NCBI GenBank assembly: GCA_947467605.1
Contig: CANIII010000026.1
Span: 1 to 54,734, forward strand
Direction: 5' to 3'
Source of the DNA: Acidobacteriota bacterium
Lineage (GTDB): Bacteria; Acidobacteriota; Vicinamibacteria; Vicinamibacterales; SCN-69-37
DNA length: 54,734 nucleotides
Both the position numbers and the translations under genes were made by a program. Position 1 is the stretch's first letter; each line of letters opens with the position of its first letter. A model generated the notes under the pieces. It was not told the DNA's origin, did not search any database, and saw only the letters and a program-made list of their open reading frames with translations. This document shows, piece by piece, positions 39,182 to 46,843 of the stretch.

Positions 39182-40369
39182 TCAGGCCACTCGCGCAGCC
39201 GGCGATCGCTCTGCGCGCGCCCGGTCCGTCATCCGCTGTACGAGGTCCACGACGCGCGCGACATCGCTGGTGCTGACGGCCGTGCCGGTGGGTAGCGAGA
39301 AGATGCGCTCAGATAGCGCTTCGGTCACCGGCAAGAGCAAACCGGCGTTGGGGAAGTAGGAGCGATACGGCTCCATGCGATGACATCCGGGATGGAAGTA
39401 CCGCCGGCACAGGACGTTCTCGGCTTGCAGTTGCGCCACAAGCGCGTCACGCGTGATGCCGGCCGCCTCCGCGTCGACGTCCACGATGACGTACTGCCGA
39501 TTGTGACGTTCGCGACCGTCGTACGCCCGCACGCGGAGGCCGGGAATGTTGGCGAGGCCCGCGCGATAGAGCTCGTAGTTGCGGCGATTCACCGCCATGA
39601 ACTCGTCAATGCTCTCGAAGTTGGTGAGGCCCATGACGGCGCAGATCTCGGCCATCTTGCCGTTGGTGCCGATGTCGATGACGTTGTCGTAGCCCTGGAA
39701 TCCGAAGTTCTGCATCAACCGAATGCGCTCCGCCAGTGAGTCGTCATTCGTCAACACGGCGCCGCCTTCGAACGTGTTGAGGAACTTCGTCGCGTGGAAG
39801 CTCAGGACCTCCGCGTCGCCGAAACCGCCGATGACCTGGCCGCGGTGGGAGCAGCCGAGCGCGTGCGCGGCGTCGTAGAGCACTTTCAGGCGATGACGCG
39901 TGGCGATGGCCTCGATCGCGTCTACGTCGCAGGCCTGTCCCCACAGATGCACGCCGATGATGCCCGTCGTGCGCGGCGTGATGAGCTGTTCGATGCGCGC
40001 CGGATCGATGGTGCAGGTGACCGGGTCGACGTCGCAGAAGACGGGCGTGATTTCCTGCCACTGCAACGCATGCGCGGTGGCGACGAAGGTGAATGACGGC
40101 ACGATCACTTCGCCCGTCAGGCCGAGCGCGCGAATGCCAATCTCGAGCGCGACCGTGCCGTTGCACATCGCGATCGCGTGCTTGACGTCGCAGTAGTCGG
40201 CGACCTTGGCCTCGAACTCGCGCACGAACGGGCCGCGGTTGGTGAGCCACCGGTTGTCGAGCATCTGGGTGATGCGCGCCATGAGCCGATCGCGGTCGCC
40301 GATGTTGGGTCGGCCGACATGGAGCGGTTCAGCGAATGCGGGCGGGTCGGGCTGTGACGAGCGCGCCAT
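39182..40369 (-). CDS. DegT/DnrJ/EryC1/StrS aminotransferase
   Basis: 395 residues, usual family length. VIVPSFTFVATAHALQW and the PLP-lysine motif LSFHATKFLNTFEGGAVLTND identify the sugar aminotransferase family (DegT/VioA/FdtB-like). A Cys/His-containing segment ENVLCRRYFHPGCHRM near the C-terminus is the substrate region typical of the family. It transfers an amino group to a keto sugar or a cyclitol. It is the first gene of the cluster with the ATP-grasp ligase and methyltransferase, so the product is probably an aminated, then acylated or amidated, then methylated compound; this order is inference. Confidence 0.92.
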   Translation of the reverse strand: MARSSQPDPPAFAEPLHVGRPNIGDRDRLMARITQMLDNRWLTNRGPFVREFEAKVADYCDVKHAIAMCNGTVALEIGIRALGLTGEVIVPSFTFVATAHALQWQEITPVFCDVDPVTCTIDPARIEQLITPRTTGIIGVHLWGQACDVDAIEAIATRHRLKVLYDAAHALGCSHRGQVIGGFGDAEVLSFHATKFLNTFEGGAVLTNDDSLAERIRLMQNFGFQGYDNVIDIGTNGKMAEICAVMGLTNFESIDEFMAVNRRNYELYRAGLANIPGLRVRAYDGRERHNRQYVIVDVDAEAAGITRDALVAQLQAENVLCRRYFHPGCHRMEPYRSYFPNAGLLLPVTEALSERIFSLPTGTAVSTSDVARVVDLVQRMTDRARAERSPAARVA

Positions 40370-40505
40370 CGGGTTCTGACCGGCTGGTTGTGCAAGCCGA
40401 ATGCCACGCCAGATCCGGATGTTTCACGACGGATTCCCTCCAAATGCGCCTGTTTCGAGACCGCGGGTGTCGGTGGGCCGACTCGCCGAGTCGAACCGGC
40501 GTCAG

Positions 40506-41171
40506 CTAGCAAGCCATCGATGTGTTCCTGGCCGGTGCGCGTCCGGGCGCCAGCAGCACGAAGGTGGTGAAGTTGTCCGGGTTGTCCTGGAGATGCTCCG
40601 CCAAGACGACGCCGCCATAGAGGGCCGCGGCGCGCGCGCTGCCGACCGCCGCGATGGCTGGATCAGCCGCTGCGACGATCTCCGCCACGGCGCCGGCCGT
40701 GTCGAAGGCCGGCTCGGTCACGAATTCCTGATGCGTCGCGAAGAACCGCGTGCATTGCGCCAGGGCGACCGAATGCGATCGTACGACGCGGACGGTCTCA
40801 AGCGATGCGCCGGGCGCGCCGATGAGCATGTGCGCGATGCGTAGACGTCGCTCGTCCGCCACATGCACCGCCTGGTCGCGGATCAGTTCGGCAGAACCTG
40901 GCACCGCGCCCGCGAGCGTGTTGCGCACAGGAATCACACCGAACTCAGCACTGCAGCGCTCGAGTTCGCGAAAGACATCCGCCAACGTTCGACAGGGACG
41001 CGCCTCAACGCGGTCGCCGAAGAAGTCTCGCACTGCGTCTTCGCTAAACGCACCTGGTGCGCCTTGAAAGGCCACGCGTGGTGTGCGCGCGGCGACGCGA
41101 CGCCGTTCGGCGGTGAGGGCATCAATGGCTCGGTCGATGCGAGAAAGCTGCGAGTGCGGATAGTCGTCCAC
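40506..41171 (-). CDS. pheA: Prephenate dehydratase, stand-alone, no ACT domain
   Basis: 221 residues from a GTG at 41171 with GGAG seven bases upstream, directly after the attenuator terminator. The catalytic domain is recognisable by VAFQGAPGAFSEDAVRDFFG, FGVIPVRNTLAGAVPGSAELI, VRSHSVALAQC and DNPDNFTTFVLL, the last with the conserved Thr-Phe pair needed for dehydration and decarboxylation of prephenate to phenylpyruvate. The protein ends right after that motif, so the ACT regulatory domain that gives phenylalanine feedback is absent. Loss of feedback control fits the presence of transcriptional attenuation upstream. About 27 residues precede the domain (LSRIDRAIDALTAERRRVA), helical and possibly a vestige of a chorismate-mutase-like helix. 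Confidence 0.9.
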   Translation of the reverse strand: MDDYPHSQLSRIDRAIDALTAERRRVAARTPRVAFQGAPGAFSEDAVRDFFGDRVEARPCRTLADVFRELERCSAEFGVIPVRNTLAGAVPGSAELIRDQAVHVADERRLRIAHMLIGAPGASLETVRVVRSHSVALAQCTRFFATHQEFVTEPAFDTAGAVAEIVAAADPAIAAVGSARAAALYGGVVLAEHLQDNPDNFTTFVLLAPGRAPARNTSMAC

Positions 41172-41182
41172 GTGAAAGCTCC

Positions 41183-41219
41183 AAAAAAAAACCCGCTGCC
41201 CTGGTGGGGTAGCGGGTTT
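41183..41219 (-). terminator. Attenuator terminator upstream of pheA
   Basis: On the minus strand AAACCCGCT (41219-41211) pairs with AGCGGGTTT (41197-41189), with three further C-G pairs inside and a short ACC loop region. A T-run continues to 41183 (nine T in total). It sits between the leader ORF and the pheA start codon, in the 5' leader, so it can only act as a conditional terminator. Confidence 0.88.
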
Positions 41220-41252
41220 GTTGAACAGTGCGGAAAGCGTCAACTCACACGA

Positions 41253-41318
41253 CTAACTACCCCGGAGGCCACCTCGGCGGAAGCTAAAAAATCGTGCGAA
41301 GACGCAAATGGCGCGCAT
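41253..41318 (-). CDS. Phe-rich leader peptide of pheA
   Basis: A 21-codon ORF: Met-Arg-Ala-Ile-Cys-Val-Phe-Ala-Arg-Phe-Phe-Ser-Phe-Arg-Arg and six further residues to TAG at 41253. Four of residues 7-13 are Phe. An in-frame ATG at 41333 gives a 26-codon version, whose start lies 3 bp after the stop of the upstream SUI1-like gene and could be translated by coupling; no good ribosome-binding site precedes either ATG. The peptide itself probably has no function; its translation senses charged tRNA-Phe. Confidence 0.75.
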   Translation of the reverse strand: MRAICVFARFFSFRRGGLRGS

Positions 41319-41336
41319 GTGAGCGACCAGCATAAC

Positions 41337-41705
41337 TCAGCCGATGATGATTTTACGAACGCCGCGGGCGGCGAGGATCGGCGGCAGCCGTTTGCGATGG
41401 TCGCCCTGCAACACCAGCCGGTCATCCTCGACCACGCCGCCGCACCCCAGGCCCGCCTTAAGCGCCTTGAGCCACTTCTCGCGGTCCATCGGCGGGATGT
41501 CCAGCTGATCGATCACGGTGACTTCCTTGCCACCACGACCACTGCGCTCCATGCGAACCACCGCACGAGCAGGGCCCGTCGGCTTGACCTTGCCGACCGG
41601 AGCCACGGACGCTGGTGCGGCCGCTGCGGCGGGTCGCTCGGGCAGCGTGTCGCGCAGCTTGCCCAATGCGCCAAACGGATTATGAAAAGGTGCGTCGTCG
41701 CTCAT
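41337..41705 (-). CDS. yciH: SUI1/eIF1-like translation factor (YciH family)
   Basis: 122 residues from the ATG at 41705. The C-terminal SUI1 domain is clear: VVRMERSGRGGKEVTVIDQL, LKAGLGCGGVVEDDRLVLQGDH and ILAARGVRKIIIG. The N-terminal 50 residues are Ala/Pro-rich linker. YciH homologues bind the small ribosomal subunit and affect initiation fidelity in E. coli. Only 8 bp separate it from the upstream 7TM gene, and its stop is 3 bp from the alternative pheA leader start, so all may be one transcript. Confidence 0.9.
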   Translation of the reverse strand: MSDDAPFHNPFGALGKLRDTLPERPAAAAAPASVAPVGKVKPTGPARAVVRMERSGRGGKEVTVIDQLDIPPMDREKWLKALKAGLGCGGVVEDDRLVLQGDHRKRLPPILAARGVRKIIIG

Positions 41706-41712
41706 GAGAAGG

Positions 41713-42396
41713 TCAGCGACGGACTGAAAAGACCGAGGCAATGAAGCAGGCGCCGGTGATCGAGAAGGCGACCGGCGTCATGTCGAGGCCGGCGAGCGGC
41801 ACCCAACCGAGGATGTACAGCAGGTTGCCGACCCAGGGAGCGACGACGCCGACGATGAGCAGCCAGAGCTGTACGCGGTAGCGTGCGCTGTAGTGCTTGA
41901 GGCTCATCGCCATCCACACGGTGCCGACGGCGAGTAGCACATACGCGTGGATCCAGTTCAACCAGAACACTGGCCCATGCACAAACGTGGTCAGCGTGTC
42001 TTCGCGAGTCGGCAGAATGATGTCGCGCCAGAGCAGGTGATGCCAGTTGTTCGTGAACGCGGCAATCATCGTGACGATGGGTACGAGCCAGAGAATGCCG
42101 AGCCGGCGATCGCGCACGTTAATACGCTGCGTGTAGCGACCGGCAAAGAACAGCCAGAAGACCGGCAGGCTGACGATGCCAAAGTACTGGATGCGGGCGA
42201 GCCACACGTGCTGGGTGAGATTCGTGACGAGCAGTTCGATCCCTGCGGTGGCGGCCCACAGAGCGATCGCCGCTTGCATGCGGGTGAATGATCGACGGCC
42301 GGCGACCGAGATGTTGCGTGATGCCGAGAGCGCTGCCCAGATCGCCAGCGCGGCGGCCATCCACATCGTGCCGGCGGAGAGATCAATCCATGACAT
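41713..42396 (-). CDS. Orphan 7TM sensor domain (histidine kinase N-terminal type)
   Basis: 227 residues, almost entirely membrane. Hydrophobic segments are spaced as in the N-terminal 7TM region of histidine kinases and diguanylate cyclases (PF16927-like): MWMAAALAIWAAL, MQAAIALWAATAGIELL, IVSLPVFWLFFAGRY, LGILWLVPIVTMIAAF, FWLNWIHAYVLLAVGTVWMA, VQLWLLIVGVVAPWVGNLLYI and VAFSITGACFIASVFSVRR. The family's extracytoplasmic loop (TNNWHHLLWRDI) is present. The protein stops right after the last helix with no kinase, PAS or GGDEF domain, and the next gene begins 8 bp later. Either it is a naturally solitary receptor or the output domain was lost. Confidence 0.8.
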   Translation of the reverse strand: MSWIDLSAGTMWMAAALAIWAALSASRNISVAGRRSFTRMQAAIALWAATAGIELLVTNLTQHVWLARIQYFGIVSLPVFWLFFAGRYTQRINVRDRRLGILWLVPIVTMIAAFTNNWHHLLWRDIILPTREDTLTTFVHGPVFWLNWIHAYVLLAVGTVWMAMSLKHYSARYRVQLWLLIVGVVAPWVGNLLYILGWVPLAGLDMTPVAFSITGACFIASVFSVRR

Positions 42397-43629
42397 CTAC
42401 TTCTTGGTGCTGGACCCGGATAACTTCGCGATAACTTCCTTCGACGAGAGGTAGCCGACTTCGCGCCAGAGTTCCTTGCCGGTCCCGTCGAGCACAATCA
42501 TGGTCGGGTAGCCCGCGACGGTGAAGCGTTTCACGAGGGCTTTTTCGATGTCGCCGTCGAGCTTCAGGCCGATGTAGCCCGCCTTGAGCAAGTCCGCCAC
42601 TTCGGCGTCGGTCCAGATCCACTCGTCCATGCTCTTGCATGGGCCACACCAGTCAGTCTCGAAATCGATGAACACCTTCTTGTTGGCGGCTTTCGCGGCG
42701 GCGACGGCCTCGTCGAACTTGTGCGTCCACGTGAACGGCGAGCCGGCGCGCGGGCGGGGGCGTTCGTCTTTCAGCATGTCGTCGGCCTTGCGATCGGCAG
42801 CCTTCGTCATGGGTTTGTTGACGACCGCGAAGTCGATCGATCGGCCATCAGGGCTGAACGAGCGAAATTCAAGCACCAGGTCCTTCGCGCCGGTCTGTAC
42901 GAACATGAGCCGCTTGGTGTCACGCGCCTCCGCGATGCTGAGCACGGCCTTTGGCGCGTCGGGCGCCGAGGCTTCGATCACGCTCCACATGTCGTCTTTG
43001 TCGAAGATGGCGTTGTTGTCGTCCATCGCGGCGACGAGTACGTCCACGCCGTTCACTTTCGCAGTGCCGGCGCGCCACGAGCCGACCGAGAAGCGCAAAA
43101 GGTCCGGGGCTGCGGCGTCGTTTGGCCGGACAATCCAGAAATTGACGAAGTAGTGTTCGATCACCTTCGTGGTGCTGTATGGCACCGAGAGCTCGACGTT
43201 GCTCATCGAGCTCCACCAGTCGAGCGTCTTCTCACGCTGCGTCGGCGTGGCGACGATCGCGGGGCCATCGTTGGTGAAGTTCCCGTCGCGATTGCGATCG
43301 ATGAACAGCTGACAGAGATCCTTCGGATGATCGGTGGTCGCGGTGGCCATCACCGGCACGTACGACGCGGCGTCGGGTCCGATCTTCATCGTGCCGATCT
43401 TCGCCGGGCGCGCGGCACCAGGCGGCAGCGTGGCCGTCGCGGCCACGTCCGTGAGCGGCACCTGCATGCCCTTCGGGCTGAAGTTCGGTTTCGGCTGGTT
43501 CGCGACGGGGGCATGATACGCAAGCTCCACGTGCACGATCGTTTCCTGTGCGGACGAGCGCAACGTCGTGACGAGGCTGACCGCGCAGGCGGCAAGCGTG
43601 ACGGCAGCGAGGCGGTGGCGTGGGATCAT
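42397..43629 (-). CDS. Secreted protein with C-terminal thioredoxin domain
   Basis: 410 residues from the ATG at 43629; the open frame upstream adds a non-conserved 39 residues. Signal peptide (LAAVTLAACAVSLVTTLRSSAQ). The middle 250 residues are a beta-rich region of unknown family (CQLFIDRNRDGNFTNDGPAI resembles an EF-hand-like loop). The last 100 residues are thioredoxin-like with KVFIDFETDWCGPCKSMDEW (active-site Cys pair at about residues 328 and 331) and the cis-Pro in VAGYPTMIVLDG. It is probably a periplasmic disulfide reductase or oxidase. The stop codon directly abuts the start of the 7TM gene. Confidence 0.85.
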   Translation of the reverse strand: MIPRHRLAAVTLAACAVSLVTTLRSSAQETIVHVELAYHAPVANQPKPNFSPKGMQVPLTDVAATATLPPGAARPAKIGTMKIGPDAASYVPVMATATTDHPKDLCQLFIDRNRDGNFTNDGPAIVATPTQREKTLDWWSSMSNVELSVPYSTTKVIEHYFVNFWIVRPNDAAAPDLLRFSVGSWRAGTAKVNGVDVLVAAMDDNNAIFDKDDMWSVIEASAPDAPKAVLSIAEARDTKRLMFVQTGAKDLVLEFRSFSPDGRSIDFAVVNKPMTKAADRKADDMLKDERPRPRAGSPFTWTHKFDEAVAAAKAANKKVFIDFETDWCGPCKSMDEWIWTDAEVADLLKAGYIGLKLDGDIEKALVKRFTVAGYPTMIVLDGTGKELWREVGYLSSKEVIAKLSGSSTKK

Positions 43630-43704
43630 GGCCCTGAAGTCTATCGCACGGCCAGTGCCCGACAGCACACCGAGCCGTATTTTCATGGGAGTATCCTTGC
43701 GCCC

Positions 43705-44196
43705 ATGTTCCTGCCGCCCGTCACGCCCCCCGCGATCATCTGGCAACAGCCGCAGCCACAGGAGCCCAAAGGGACGAGGCCTGTCACGACGATTCCATGT
43801 GACGTGAACGGAGTGATCCGCTGCTCGGTCACGGAAACGGTCGTTGCGCCGAGTGGTGCTGACGACATTCGGATCATCGCGCGTTACATCACGCTGCTGT
43901 CAGACCGCAATGTGCGCTATTACACCAGTTGGCGCGAGAAGCTGCCATCGGCCGCCTATGAAATCGTGCGACGCATTCACTCGTTTCCGTACCTGCCGTA
44001 CGGCGACATGTACGCGATCAGCGACATGCAGCTGACGATCGAGCGTTCACGCGATCGGATCATGGTGCGCTACTCGAAGAAACCCGACGACAAGAAGAGC
44101 GAATTTGAGGAGTCCGACTACGTGACCTACGAGACCGGGTTGTCCGAGTTCATGAAGATGGTCACCAAGGAAATCAAGAAACTCGAGAAGAAGTAG
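43705..44196 (+). CDS. Hypothetical protein
   Basis: 163 residues from the ATG at 43705; the long frame upstream is antisense to the thioredoxin gene. The N-terminus is Pro/Gln-rich (PPAIIWQQPQPQEPKG) without a signal peptide, the middle has alternating strands and helices (ADDIRIIARYITLLSDRN, AAYEIVRRIHSFPYLPYG) and the C-terminus is Lys-rich (KMVTKEIKKLEKK). No family recognised. It is followed after 9 bp by the esterase-like gene. Divergent from the thioredoxin gene (75 bp). Confidence 0.65.
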   Translation: MFLPPVTPPAIIWQQPQPQEPKGTRPVTTIPCDVNGVIRCSVTETVVAPSGADDIRIIARYITLLSDRNVRYYTSWREKLPSAAYEIVRRIHSFPYLPYGDMYAISDMQLTIERSRDRIMVRYSKKPDDKKSEFEESDYVTYETGLSEFMKMVTKEIKKLEKK

Positions 44197-44205
44197 ACTC
44201 CGCGC

Positions 44206-45369
44206 ATGCAAACCGTTCGCCTGTTCGCTGCCGCGGTGGGGCTCCTGCTCATGCCCGTCGTGCCGACCGCGCAGACGCCGAACCTTCCCCGCGGTGAGGT
44301 CATTGCGTCGGTCACCACGGCCACGGATTCAACACAGAGCTACGCACTCTACCTGCCGTCCAATTACACGCCGGACCGCGCGTGGCCGATTCTGATTGGC
44401 TTCAGCCCGGGCGCCAATGGCCGATCGATCGTTGAGTTGTACCGCGCTGCGGCCGAGCAGTACGGCTACATCGTGGCGGCCTCGAACAACTCGCGCAACG
44501 GGCCGCTCGCCGGCAGCGGCATCACGCCGATGACGGCCGACCTCGGGAGTCGATTCCCAATCGCGGCCGGCCGGTTCTACATGACGGGGATGTCGGGCGG
44601 CTCGCGGGTGGCGTTGCAGGTGGCACTGGTCACCAAGAAGATCGATGGCGTGATCGCGATGAGCGCGGGTTTCCCCGACAGTCAGACCCGCTCGTCGGTG
44701 CCGTTTCCGATCTTCGGCACTGCGGGCACGGAAGACTTCAACTACGTGGAGATGAAGCTCATCGGCCGCGAGCTGAAGACGCCGCATCGCATTGTGATCT
44801 TCGAGGGCGGCCATCAGTTGCCGCCCGCGCCGCTGGCAATGCAGGCGATCGAATGGCTTGAAGTGCAGGCGATGGCGAAGGGCACGCGCGCGCGTGACTC
44901 GGCGTTGATCGATCGGCTCTTTGAGAAGGGGCTGGCCGCCGCAGAAGCGCAACCCACGCCGGCATCGCAGGCCGCGGCGCTGGATGCGCTCGCCACGGAT
45001 TTCGCCGGCGTGCGCGACGTCAAGACGCTGCGGACGCGCGTCGATGCGCTGTTGAAAGACAAAGACATCAAACGCGCGTTGTCGCAGGAGAGGTCGAGCG
45101 ATCTGGCCGAAGCGCGCATGATGAACGACCTCATCGAGCTGCATGCCGGGCTCAGTGAGGATGCCGAGCGCGCGCAGAATCTGTTTCGCATTCGCGATGT
45201 GCTGAGCCGCATGTTCAAAGCCGCCACATCCACTGTCGAGTCGCCCGAACGGCAACAAGCGCGGCGTGTGCTGCGTGCTGTCACGGCTGGGTCCGGTGAG
45301 CAGGCGGATCCGGAATATCGAAAACTACTCGAGCAATTTCGTCTGCCCGGCGGCCGAGGGCGTGGATGA
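44206..45369 (+). CDS. Secreted alpha/beta hydrolase, esterase-like
   Basis: 387 residues. Signal peptide MQTVRLFAAAVGLLLMPVVPTAQT. Alpha/beta hydrolase features similar to feruloyl esterase / PHB depolymerase-like proteins: YALYLPSNYTPDRAWPILIGFS, the nucleophile elbow FYMTGMSGGSRVAL (Gly-Met-Ser-Gly-Gly), VPFPIFGTAGTEDFNY (Asp candidate) and IFEGGHQLPPAPL (His candidate). The C-terminal 160 residues are helical and not part of the hydrolase fold (LDALATDFAGVRDVKTLRTRV). Substrate unknown. Confidence 0.82.
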   Translation: MQTVRLFAAAVGLLLMPVVPTAQTPNLPRGEVIASVTTATDSTQSYALYLPSNYTPDRAWPILIGFSPGANGRSIVELYRAAAEQYGYIVAASNNSRNGPLAGSGITPMTADLGSRFPIAAGRFYMTGMSGGSRVALQVALVTKKIDGVIAMSAGFPDSQTRSSVPFPIFGTAGTEDFNYVEMKLIGRELKTPHRIVIFEGGHQLPPAPLAMQAIEWLEVQAMAKGTRARDSALIDRLFEKGLAAAEAQPTPASQAAALDALATDFAGVRDVKTLRTRVDALLKDKDIKRALSQERSSDLAEARMMNDLIELHAGLSEDAERAQNLFRIRDVLSRMFKAATSTVESPERQQARRVLRAVTAGSGEQADPEYRKLLEQFRLPGGRGRG

Positions 45370-45377
45370 TCGGTCAG

Positions 45378-46055
45378 CTACGGCCGTCGGTAGATCGGTT
45401 CGGGCTCACTCGGGCTACCCTTGTGGGATCCGATGATGCTGCCGATTGTTGCCGCGGCGACGCCGGTCGCGATGGCACCCGCGGCCGACGGGCAACTCGG
45501 CTGGCAGCGCGTATCCGATAGGGCGGTCCCGACGTAGCGGGCGAATTGGAAGAGGCCGACTCCGACGCCGATGAGTGCGCCGACGATTGCCCCCTTGTGC
45601 GAGCCCGTGTCGATGCGGTCCACCGCCGTTACCGTGTCGCGCGCAATCGATCGCACAACGCCATCGATCTGACTGACTTTCACATCATCAACAAAGAAGC
45701 CAGACGGCCCAATGCTGAGGTTCTCGTTCGGGTAGTTGAGCTGCTTCACGAGGACGTCCGCGAGTGCATCGGGCCATCGGCTCATCACGCTGGCGAGCCT
45801 CTTGTAGGCCTGGTTCGGGACCGCAGGTGGTGCGAGCACGACCACGAGTGCGTCGGCCTGAGCGACAGCGACCATGCCTCGAGTGACTGAGCTGTCACTG
45901 TCGATCACAGAGACGAGCTGGCCGGCCTTCAGTGACCTGACGCGTTGCCAATCGTGAATGTCTGCAGAGCGAGCAGACAACCGTGGGGCACCCACTGCGT
46001 TGATGGCGAGGGCGAGTGCCACGACGACACGCGTCAGCCCGTCGCTCTTGGTCAC
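45378..46055 (-). CDS. Hypothetical secreted protein with glycine-zipper tail
   Basis: 225 residues from a GTG at 46055 that overlaps the TGA of the SDR gene (GTGA, 46052-46055). A signal peptide ends around RLSARS. Residues about 40-155 have a beta-strand pattern (LKAGQLVSVIDSD, TRGMVAVAQADALVVVL, SIGPSGFFVDDVKVSQID). Residues about 150-215 contain a glycine-rich hydrophobic hairpin (GAIVGALIGVGVGLFQFA and ATGVAAATIGSIIGSHKG) as in glycine-zipper proteins. No family can be named. Convergent with the esterase-like gene, 8 bp apart. Confidence 0.65.
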   Translation of the reverse strand: MTKSDGLTRVVVALALAINAVGAPRLSARSADIHDWQRVRSLKAGQLVSVIDSDSSVTRGMVAVAQADALVVVLAPPAVPNQAYKRLASVMSRWPDALADVLVKQLNYPNENLSIGPSGFFVDDVKVSQIDGVVRSIARDTVTAVDRIDTGSHKGAIVGALIGVGVGLFQFARYVGTALSDTRCQPSCPSAAGAIATGVAAATIGSIIGSHKGSPSEPEPIYRRP

Positions 46056-46840
46056 AACATCCCCTTGATCCAGCCGCCGTCAACCGCGATCGACTGGCCG
46101 GTGATGTAGCTCGCGCGTTCTGACGCAAGGAACGCCGCCAGCGCGGCGAATTCGCGCGGCTCGCCGATGCGGCGCATGGGAATCTCCTGCTCCCACTTCG
46201 CGTAGACCGATTCCACCGTGACCGACTCGCGCGCGGCGACCTGATTCGACAGGTCAACGACGCGCTCGGTGCGGGTGTAGCCCGGGAGCAAGTTGTTCAC
46301 GGTGATGCCGTCAGTGGCGACTTCGTTCGCGAGCGTGCGCGCAAACGCGATCACGGCGGCGCGCAGGCTGTTCGACAGCATCAGCCCTTCGACCGGTTGC
46401 TTCGCCGCGATGGACGTGATGTTCAGGATGCGTCCCCACTGCCGCGCCCTCATGCCGGGCAGCACCGCACGCGTGAGGGTGACGGCGCTCGTGAGCAACA
46501 CGCTCGCGGCCGAGTCCCAGTCTGCGGGTGTGAGCGTCTCGAATCGGCCCGACTTGGGTCCGCCGGAATTCGTCACGACGATGTCGATGGGCCCGAACGT
46601 GGATTCGGTCTCGCTGACAAGCCGCGCGATGTCGTCCGCCCGACTCACGTCAGCGACGACGCCATGGGCGCGTGCGCCGAGAGCACGGAGGGATGCGACC
46701 GCCGCATCGAGTGCGTCACGACCGCGCGCGCAGATGGCGACGGCTGCGCCTTCCTTCGCGAGTTCCTGCGCCACGGCAAAGCCGAGACCTTTCGATCCTG
46801 CAGCGACCAGTGAGACGCGCCCGCTCAGTCCGAGATCCAT
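46052..46840 (-). CDS. Short-chain dehydrogenase/reductase lacking the YxxxK motif
   Basis: 262 residues. A Rossmann fold is present (SLVAAGSKGLGFAVAQELAKEG, VVADVS, DIVVTNSGGPKSG) and the C-terminal ASYITGQSIAVDGGW is typical. The catalytic Ser may be in LNITSIAAKQ, but where Tyr-x-x-x-Lys should follow, the sequence reads LMLSNSLRAAVIAFART, so both Tyr and Lys are absent. The glycine motif GSKGLG also differs from the common TGxxxGIG. A subgroup of BKR-like SDR proteins shows exactly this pattern, so it is not necessarily broken. Substrate unknown. Next upstream gene is the cupin (3 bp). Confidence 0.85.
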   Translation of the reverse strand: MDLGLSGRVSLVAAGSKGLGFAVAQELAKEGAAVAICARGRDALDAAVASLRALGARAHGVVADVSRADDIARLVSETESTFGPIDIVVTNSGGPKSGRFETLTPADWDSAASVLLTSAVTLTRAVLPGMRARQWGRILNITSIAAKQPVEGLMLSNSLRAAVIAFARTLANEVATDGITVNNLLPGYTRTERVVDLSNQVAARESVTVESVYAKWEQEIPMRRIGEPREFAALAAFLASERASYITGQSIAVDGGWIKGML

Positions 46841-46843
46841 GTG

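Larger units (their letters stand above)
41183..41333 (-). promoter_or_regulatory. Phenylalanine attenuation leader of pheA
   Basis: The region contains a Phe-rich leader ORF, then two mutually exclusive structures. GGGGTAG at the end of the leader ORF (41263-41257) is perfectly complementary to CTACCCC in the 5' arm of the terminator (41212-41206), and GGT a little upstream can extend it. A ribosome stalled at the Phe codons leaves GGGGTAG free to form the antiterminator; a ribosome that reaches the leader stop codon covers it, so the terminator forms. This is the classical amino-acid attenuation logic. It was deduced from base pairing by eye. Confidence 0.8.

Noticed and set aside
40440..40505. 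GGTTCGACTC on the minus strand resembling a tRNA T-loop
   Set aside because: No acceptor, D or anticodon arm can be found around it, and the apparent stem does not have the five-base T-stem geometry. It is probably part of a small hairpin behind pheA.
42721..43704. Long plus-strand frame leading into the hypothetical gene at 43705
   Set aside because: Antisense to the thioredoxin-domain gene, Arg/His/Val-rich composition typical of a shadow frame in GC-rich DNA.
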